Assembly: GCA_023213315.1 (NCBI GenBank) | Contig: JAKCPI010026439.1 | Coordinates: 92,331-156,330, forward strand | Length of the DNA stretch: 64,000 bases | Origin: Euborellia annulipes | Lineage: Eukaryota > Arthropoda > Insecta > Dermaptera > Anisolabididae | Reading direction: 5' to 3' | Shown: one piece after another, positions 37,201 through 47,300 of the stretch | Layout of the letters: every line of letters begins with the position of its first letter | Position numbering within the stretch: position 1 is the first letter of the stretch | Notes under the pieces: generated by a model | Databases searched by the model: none | Told to the model about the DNA's origin: nothing | What the model saw: the letters and a program-made list of their open reading frames with translations, nothing else | Made by a program: the position numbers and the translations under genes

Positions 37201-40200
37201 TCGGTTGTATTTTATTGTTAAACGCAATTTACCTTTCTTACAGTAGGGTTGAAAAAATATCTTGGCTTGAATTTTTACACTTCATTAAAATTATTTTTGC
37301 AGGGGGGCCTGGCAAAAGAGAAGAGCAACAGCACCAAGATTGGTGATGTTAAGCAATAATAATAATAATGACAAAGTAGGACTGAATTTCGGCTGGTTGG
37401 TCCAGAGAATCAAGCGTGTGGAACGTACTCCGGTTGCTATAGGGTCATAGACTGTGATCAGATGGTCTTTATCCATTCGAACGTTAAGAAAATAAAAGCT
37501 ATTGTGTTGTGAGGGTTGGCAGTGTTCTGACTGATTCGGCGTTGAAGTGAATTCTGGTTCATTTTTTATTGAAATTGTTGCACTTATAACTCTATAATTT
37601 TAATTGTCTTTGTTTTTTTGTTTTTTTAACCACCTATTTTATTTTATTTTATTGTAAATACATAGTAAACTAGGTGTGACCCGTATTTAATCAAATAAAT
37701 AGATAAATAAATAAAAATATTATATAATAAACTAGTTACTTCTGCAGCCGAAAAAGGAAAATTAAATAATTTTTTTTATTTTTAAATTTAATATAACTTA
37801 TATAGTCTTGATAATCCGGCCTAAACGGGAACGGCCCTAAGCCGAATTGCCGGGTGCCCAAAACATTTAATATATTGCAAAATTACATATTCATCTCTCG
37901 AAAAAATCTGTAATAACACATTGTTTTCTGAAATTACCAATTTTTTGCTACAATAACCCGAAGAAATGGCTTTTCAACACTCCGGATTAGCCGGTATGCT
38001 GGAGTATCAAAGTACGGATTAACAAGACTCTACTGTATTGTTTACCCGTATCTTTAAAAGTGGGACTGAAGCAAAAAATTTAAAGCTTGGAGATGAGCAG
38101 CAGCAGCCTTTATGATAATATAAATGATTTTATCCCATTCTTAAGAATTTAATGTTTCGGCAACAAATCAGATTTATCACAAAAAATAATTTGGCCACAT
38201 TTAGCTTCAAATGCATGCTTTTGTAAGTGATGTGATTTCTATTCCCTGGAAGATAACAATTTTTTGCCGAAACGTTATACTCATTCAGATAAAATAAAAA
38301 TAATTTTTATTAAAATAAAAGTTTTGCTTTTTATAAAATTTAATCGGGAAAGTTTTTTTTATAAAAATAACATGAGTGGGACTCCTAGATCGAGATCTAA
38401 TAAATGTTATACTTTGCCATTTCAAATAGGTATAAATTTTAGTTTGTTCTAATCAAGTTTAACAATAAAACAAAGTTTTGAATGTGATTTTAAACTAGAT
38501 TAACAACTGAGAATTTTTCTTTATTACATAGTTATTAATATTTCATTTCATCCATCATCATTGTTATTAAATTATTCACTTAGAAAAAAAAAAATAAATA
38601 AAAAGACTTTAGTTACTTAGTAAAAACTACATGTTATGCCTGCCTAGTAATTAATGAGGCAAAAGTGCTTTTTAAATTGATAAATGTTTATCGCCATTCT
38701 GAAAGATTTAAATAATAACAAAGAAAACAAAAAGACGAATTCTTACTTTTTGTTGAGGAATGACTCCTGCCGATTTCCGCAATCGACCGAATTAATGGCA
38801 AGTGTCTTGCATGTAAAGGGTGTCGTTCATGTAAATGACGATGACGTCGTAAAAGTGCCTGGCGTACTTGTGCCACAACACCGAGCTAAAAAGGGCAGAG
38901 CAAATCATTAACTTGACAAAAAGAAAAAAAAAACAACTTAACCATATGGAATTAATACGATGAATATTAAATATATTCACTGAGAAGAAATTTTTTACGT
39001 TATTTAAAAATGTCCAGGAAGTTTGGCATTCATTTATTTCTCAAATTCATAAATTATGAGAATATTATTTAGATAAGATAATAAAAAAAGAAAAAATAGG
39101 AGGAAGAAGAGTAAACGAGTTGATATGGATCAATGTTCCGTTAACAAAATTATTCTGATTTCGACTCTTTAAACAACGATAATCAATTGATACAGGGTGT
39201 TACCCAAAGGGCACTCTGATTTTAAAATCAAACCCAAAAATACTGATCGATAGAAGAATGGAACAAAAGTTATGAATATTTTGAAAGGTGTAAAAAAAAA
39301 CTGATAAAGAAATTTCGAAATTAGAAACAAATGTTGCCAATAGATGACTTCATCCACTTCCTTCGATACACCAACATACTTTCAAGTTTCAAACTGATCA
39401 CCCTTAACTGGACTAGAGGTAGAACTCCATCTGTTTCGAATCTATTGTTCCAAATTTTTACACCTCTCAAAATTAACATATTTTTTGTTTCATTCTTTTA
39501 TCGATCTTTGTTTTCAAGTTACAGTAGATTCTTGCTAATCCTATACTGGATTCTGAAAATGCCGGTTTGCCCGAAACCTAAAATTTATACTTAATACTAT
39601 TATCTTGCATACATATTTATCTCTTGAAAAAATCTGTAATGATCCTTTGTTTTCTTAAATTTCCCTTTTCAACCCGCCGGATTAGCAGGTTTGCAGGAGT
39701 ATCGAAGTCCGGATTAGCAAGACTCTACTGTATTTAATTTTAAAAAGGCAGAAAATCCTTTTGATGGACACCTTGTATAAATTATATCTGGAAATATTAT
39801 ATGAAATTACCTTATCAACCTGCGCTTCTGGTAGTTGTCCTGCCTGAATCAAGGCCTCAATAGCCAAATCAGCCACCTGCTCCAATGTAGTGGCTTCGAG
39901 ATCAAAAAGTAATACTGCTTTCAAAAGAAGGCTTCGAAGTTCCAAGAGTGAATGTAGAGACAAAGCAGCTACGTGGGGTTTACTCCAACGATGTCCTCCC
40001 TCCTCTACATCCTCTTCAAATTTTATCCACCTGGCAAATAATAATTTCCTTTTTTAAACAAAAACCAAAGACCAATCTCTTAGAAAATGCCGACATTATT
40101 TATTTTTTGACTATCCTTTTACCAATATTCTCCAGATTGTTAATTAATTATATTTCTTTTTAATTGAAGGCTCTCAATCGAATTCATAGAATTATTTCAT

Positions 40201-41316
40201 TTCACTCGAGTTCATAGAAATATAATTATCTTTTCTAAGAGCTCTCAAATTAAGCTTATTTTAGCTTCATTAAAATTAAAATACAAACTGCAATTTATAA
40301 AAGAAAGCCTTTGAAAGTGTTTGATATTTATTTTATAGAAATAAACATTTATTGAATAATTCTGCCGCTAGCATTTTTTTTTTTTAAATTGCGACATTAC
40401 TGTATGATTTCATGGGATTCTTCTTTGAAATTGGCATACGGATTTAAGAAACTTCCTATTTATTAATTAATTTCTGATTGATTGGTTTGTGAGAGGCCAT
40501 TAGAAGATTAAGCATAATATAATTTTGATATTACCTGGCAGTTTCTTGCCATTCCACTGTACACCCATCAGAAACCAGCTCTCCTAGTTCGGAAAAGACG
40601 GGTCTGGGCTCTATAGTTCCATCAGCAATCTCCTCACCAAGGATGAATTGAACCCTTTGTGATGGTGGAAGCCCAGGCCCAGGCCCTGAGCCTAAAGACC
40701 CAGGCCGCCATGCTCTCCCCAAGTTGGAACAATCTGAAAAAGAACAAAATAGGCTAGCTATATAAAATTTTATTGCTAGTATTTAAAATATTTTCATCCC
40801 CCAGAGAGGGGCTCTCCTGTAAATTGAATCTTCCCGCCCCCCCCCCCCCGCCCCCCCTTTATTGAATTGGCTACCAATCAATTTAAATAAATAGGGACGG
40901 GGTCTAAATGGCCTACGATGCCGAAAAAAACCTTAAATATAAAAAAAAACTGCCCCACCGACAAAATTGCATTAATCCGTCCCTGGTTGGAGCAAGTACT
41001 CAGTACTACTGCAGAATAAGCAGTCGAAACGTTGTACAGTATTTATATTTTTAATAAATAATTAATTACAAAATGTTCTCTATAATTAAAAACTCCCATA
41101 ATAATAATATTACAATCACTTTTTATTACTCGAAGGAAAAATATAATATTTAGAAGATTATTATCATGTCAATTAATGATAAATGTTAATATTTTTCTTA
41201 GTTTTTTTGTTAACCGTTGGCTCTAGTACATTTTAATCTGTAAAAGTGAGAAACAGAAACTGGTGACTAGAATTATCTTTCATTAATAAAAATTGATTTT
41301 GTTTTTGTATCCTAGT

Positions 41317-41349
<33 letters not shown>

Positions 41350-44300
41350 TATTAAAGGAATTTAAATAATATTATTTCTCCCCCATAAGACAATATATTT
41401 AAACAATTTGAGAGATGAGGCGAATTTAAAATATCTTATTTATTTTTTAGCCCTCCTAATATGAAATATTTTTCTAATTTGTTCTAGAAAGATGAACGAT
41501 TTTGAAAATGCTGCGAGGCTCTTTCTTGATGCCACTTTGTTCGCCTTTGGAAATGACTGGCATCTAGTCTGCCTCTGCCTGCTTCTAGACTGCCTCTGCC
41601 TGCTTCTAGACTGCCTCTGCCTGCTTCTAGACTGCCTCTGCCTGCATCTAGTCTGCCTCTGCCTGCATCTAGTCTTCATTAGACGAGGATTCTTTTAAAA
41701 AATTTTGGTGAGTTATTTTCTTCCACTAAGAATCAATCATAGATTTTTAAGTACTTTAAATAAACAAATGAATCAATCGAAAAAGCTGACGAAAGCGCAT
41801 TTGAGTGTTTTTCTTTAAAGTAAAAAATATTTTCCAAATATAATCTATGATCATATGTAGGCCAATGTTGTTATCACTTTGTTCTAAAACTTCATAAAAT
41901 TACGTTGTACTGTACATTAGCATGTTACAGCAACTGTCATTTCTCATCTTATTTCCCTTTCAAAATAGATGCCTTCCATGACAGGTCCAATTAATATTAA
42001 AATGATCAATCCTGAAGGCAGCTAATTCACTCTGAAATTTTGACATATTACATTAGCATAAAATAATTTTATTTCTTTTTGGGTATTAAACGATATTATG
42101 ATATTAAATGATAAAAACTTAATATGATATAATTCTGGAGATTGGTAAAATTTGAATAGAACTTATTGACTCTTATTAAAGAGCTTTCGTCAATTGGTAT
42201 AAATAAATTTGCTGGATAACAGGTATCGTAATTAAAATATCAAGTATCGTCTAAATATGTGATCTCAAAGGCTGAAAAGACTTTGAAAAAGAGCTCTAGC
42301 CTCTTATACCAAAAAAAGTCGGACAAATTGGTGTGGATGTTTATAAGAATTCGGAGACATAAAACTAGAAGATGGATTTGATAATTAATTAAAAACAACT
42401 TTGCGAGTTTCTCGTTATCTAAACGTTTGATGAGCGCAAAAACTCTTTTCTACTGTATGACGAAAGTTTTTATATTAAATTTCAATTTGATTTCGCCATC
42501 GATTTTCAAGTTTTCTCTACTAGATATATTGAATGACAAAAGCAACCGACGTTAAATCGAAATTAAATTTCTTTTTTTGAAATTAGTCATTACTAATTCA
42601 ATTTATTTGATAGGAAGTTGCTAAGAATTTGCTCCCTTAATTTATCAGCACACATATTTAAAATGTTCCCACCAAATAACCAGCAAGACTCCTGAAACGT
42701 AGGCGATATAGTCTTTCTTTATTTCGCATAATGAAAAAGGGAAGCGTTTAGACTTCTAACTTCCCTATTTTTTTTTTTTGTTATAAAAAACACTCACACT
42801 TTTTCTCATTCACTCTCACATTCACGCACACATTGACACAGTCTTTTCGGCAACTTATGCCATTTAAGACTTTGACGATAACCTTTATTTAATAATATAT
42901 ATTTATTTGGGGTCCAGACATTCTTATTTAAGCCATTTGGTATCCAAAATAAAATCGGACTGCCTGGGGTCCGAACCCGCGACGTTTGGTATACGAGGTT
43001 AGCACGCTAACCTCTACACCAAGCCCCGAGGGCTAACTCCCCTATGAAGTATATGAGAAAAGTGAGCTTCAAACAATTTTGTCTACAAAATGAGCATAGG
43101 CGCCGACTCCATGGGGCTCAAGGGGCTCGAGCTCCCCTAATGTTGAGGGAAGATGGGCCCAGCCTCCCCCCCCCCCAGGGAAAAACGCTTCACTATCATT
43201 CAGAGCAAAATCTTAAAACACTTAATCCGTACCCCCTGCGTCAATCATACTTAGGCCTCCCTAATAATTTTTAAAAGTCGGCGCCCATGAAAATGAGAAT
43301 ATACATTTTCAAGAAGATCTAAAAAATAATTGATTTTTGAATTTTAATCAAAATCTTAAGATCAAATTTTGAGAAAATAAAAAAAAAACTGGAAAAGTGC
43401 ATCAGTAAAGCACTATTACTTTTTGGCCGATTTGATTGAAATCCCTTGAGATGCTTACGACATCGATACTTAGCAAAATAATATAAATTTCAAGGGAAAT
43501 ATAAAAAAATATGAATTAAACGAAATAACTCAAAAACGAAACAACTCTTGAAATTCCATTACATACTTAAACTATCACAAACATCGCAAGGAATATCAAT
43601 CAAATTGATCAAAGAATACCGTACTTGACTGATGTACTTTTTCAGTTTTTATTTTATTTTCCCACAATTGGTTTTTGTTTAAAATTCATAAATCAATTAT
43701 TTTTTAGATACTCTAAAATATATATAGGTGTACTCTTTTTTTGTTTGAAGCACACTTTCCTCTTGCACTTCATAGAAAAGATAGGACTAAAAATATTTTT
43801 CTACGTTTATAAATTTTCCATTTGAATTGTAATGTGCTGCTTGAAACTAATCATATTTACTGGAGGTAAAAGAAAGTTGTATGCTGGGCGATCACTCACA
43901 CCATATTTTTTTAATCTGACATCTAAATTTTATATTATAATTTTATTCAGTATAAATAATCATGCAATATATTCATTAAACACTATTTTTTAAAACTTTT
44001 TAAGAATAATAAATCAACTTTTATAAGAAAGTTAAACTTGAGTAGAAACTCTTAAAAAGAAAAGCGCAATAAATAATTTAAGTTTAATTGATCCCAAGAT
44101 TTACCTTCCATTTCTTGTCTGTCTAAAGTTAATGAAATTTTATTGACTTAAAACATCTCCATTATTTTCTCTAGACTTTTATGAGAAACTCCTGTGTCAC
44201 ATTTTTCGAGCTTTGGAACTTAAATTTTCGGTACAGTCGACGCTGCAAATGCCTGATGTGCTCGAGAGTGGAGCCTTGAGCTTAGGCAACCGAAATGCTT

Positions 44301-47300
44301 AGCTATCGGAATTTTCAACTTAAAAGTAGATTTTCCCCTTCAGTTGCATTAAAAAAAGATGATTTATTTATTTTAAAAATATTGGTTTGGTTGATTAAGC
44401 TCTCGAGCAAATCAGGCACTTGTGGCGCTGACTCTGCTACTTAGGGTGTGCATTGGGGTGTTTCATTCGCTGTCACACTGAAATATTGTTCCAAGCATCG
44501 ACAAAAAAGTTCCTCGAAGTTTCAGACCTTAATTTTAATTTTAAGTATTTTATCTCGAACATTGAATTTTTCCCATTGAAATAACATGTAAATCATTGTA
44601 TTTTTGGAAATCGTTATAGCTCAGTTCGGTTTCGGCTTTCATTGCGACTTCTCGGTAGTGTATTAGACACTCTTTAAAATGTCCAGTATTATTTTATTGT
44701 TACTTGAACCGTTTCGTAGGTGTCGGCCTCGAAATACCTATTTCCATGAAATTGTCATATTAACTTTGTTATTAACAAAACGGCTGAAGATACAATAAAA
44801 AACGTAAGGAAAAACTTGCAGGAAATTAGATTTTCTACAAAAAATGTCCTATAAAGTATTTAGCTCAAGTGTGTTATTCACAATATATATATTCAGTTTA
44901 ATATATTGAAGATTGAAAAATTATTTCTTAAATTCATTGTACTGAATATATCTTGTGAATAATGCACTTGAGCTAAATATTTCATAAAGTAGAAAATTAA
45001 TTTCCTGCAAGTTTTTTCTTACGTTTTTTATTTTATTTTCTGCCGTTTTGTTAATAACAAAGAAAATATAACAATTTTCATGAAAATTCCTGTAGATGCC
45101 CCCCCCCCTTTCATAACGACGCTTTCTTATCTTTGTCTCTAAAACAGGGGGAAATCTACGCCCTTTACTCCCCTTGCTTAGGCTCTACTATAATTGTATT
45201 TCGTACAAAATATTTGCTTTCATTTATGGACAAATAACATTTTTTATACTATTATATTATTTTAATATCAATTCAGCTATTTAATAGAATTGATTTATTC
45301 CTTATCAATTTTTTTCTATTAGGCCTATTGCTCCATTTGTGTTTCCTTTTTATTTTTATTCCATGCCGGGTATATTTCCTGCATTCATATCAAACTCTAT
45401 TAAGTTATTTTCCTCTTTTGCATTTGCAAGTTTCTTGTTTCTTCTTAAATTGATATTTTTATAAAAAAATTCTCATTCATTTTAATAATCAAATAGAATT
45501 TTTTAGCTGCTTCTACTGGAATTTCATATTCTTCATCTCTCTCTCTCTCTCTCTCTGAGTCTTTGATACACCTTTAGTAATTTTGAAATAATTATCTCCC
45601 ATATAAATATGGAAAAATTTATATAAAAATAAACAAACTATGTCCAGCAAAAGACGAATGGAGTTTTTTTCGGGCGAATATTTATTGAAGATCATTCTCA
45701 TATGATTAGTATACTCAGGGGCTGACTTACTAGTGAGTACGTGGCTACCTAGATTTACCCGAGCTAAGGCTGACATTTTGTCCCTCTCCTATTTGTCAGC
45801 CTTTTTTTACCCTTTTTCATATCAAGCATCAGGCCGTGAGATGGGTCGGCTTGTTTTTCTTTCGATCTCATTTTTTTATAAATTAATTTTGAGGACCCAC
45901 ATAGGGATAAGACCAAGATAGAAGCCTAATATAATTAGTAATATAAATAGAGGGTAGCAGCAAATAATAAATAGCCGCTATAGATTTTTGACATTTCGGT
46001 TCCATGTTTGAACCATCTTCAGAGCTGGCAAAAATTCTTTATTATGGTGAATTTTATACATTTTTAGATTATTATCATGGAACCGAAAAGTCAGCTGTAG
46101 CTGTACAAATAAAATAAATCCAAACTATAGCTGCAATTTCTTGTTACCACCCTCTATTAATATTACATCACGGCTATACAATTGCGTTTTACGAAACGTA
46201 GCTTGTGTTTTCATTTAATAAATATAATTGGCCTGAAAAAGCTCCATTTTGCCATAATAATTAACAGCATCTACAGAATTAAGTGATATTAGAGCAAATT
46301 TAATTTCTAATTGAGCAGATAATATGATTATAGTTTGGTTTCGTTATTGTTTCCAGTCAATTTGCAGTTTACTCTTTTTATGAAAAGAGAAGAAGAAAAG
46401 CTTCAATTTTCTTCCAGCCCTCACAAATGCTAAGTAGAGTGGCGACCTTAAAAATAAAGGAACTCTGCTGACTTTCAAATGGATTTAATAGTTTTTCACA
46501 TATAAGAGAGTCAAGCAGTAATATCAGTAACAATAAAATTTCATTTGTGTCTGGGTTTATTGTCACATGAGGTAAAAAAAAAAAAAATCTTATTTTAAAT
46601 AAGATTACAAAACGTTTAAGTTTATAAAACGTTAATAAATAAACATAATTAAATTCTTTAATACAAATTTAAACAAATTTTATTTCAAAGTTTCGGGTCA
46701 CTTACCGTTCATTCTTCAGAACGGAAAGGAATGTTTCTGAATATAAAAATTTCATTATATTTATTATAATAGATGAATGGAGATATCAGCCAAATTGTAA
46801 TGCTCGAGGTTCTATAAAACTCCCAGAATAAGACGTTTCGGGCTGAATTTATTGGCCATCTTCAGTTATTGGACATTACTAGGGACCGGATTCTTAGGTT
46901 TTCACCTTTTTCTTTCCTTGAATCCAAACGCGAAATGGACAAATTACTTTTTCGACTTATGTATTCTGGAGTTGTTTAACCAAATATTGAAAAACCTAAA
47001 TGGGTTCGGGTCACCTAAAATCACCTAAATTAGAAAACTCGTCTACCGAGATTTTTTTTTTAAATTTATTGGTGCTTTTAGATTGAGAAAAAAAATTTTT
47101 ATTTTTATTTATTTCATTTTATCTACTTCCAGAATTATTTAATTTTCTTATATAATGTTTTAGGTACCTGTATTATATTTTTTAAAATTAAAAAAAAAAA
47201 ATATATAATTAAAATAATATTTTTTTACAAATTTCTGTACATATTTAAAATTAATTAAAACTTTTTTTCTCCCCAAATGCGTTTTATTGGTCGAAAACCT

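Noticed and set aside
39682..39963. Extension of the exon C frame to 93 codons
   Set aside because: Family sequence ends at the GATAAG/GTAATT donor; the rest is intron and MITE.
41440..41698. Repetitive ORFs on both strands
   Set aside because: They are translations of the 21-bp minisatellite, which stays open because its unit is a multiple of three.
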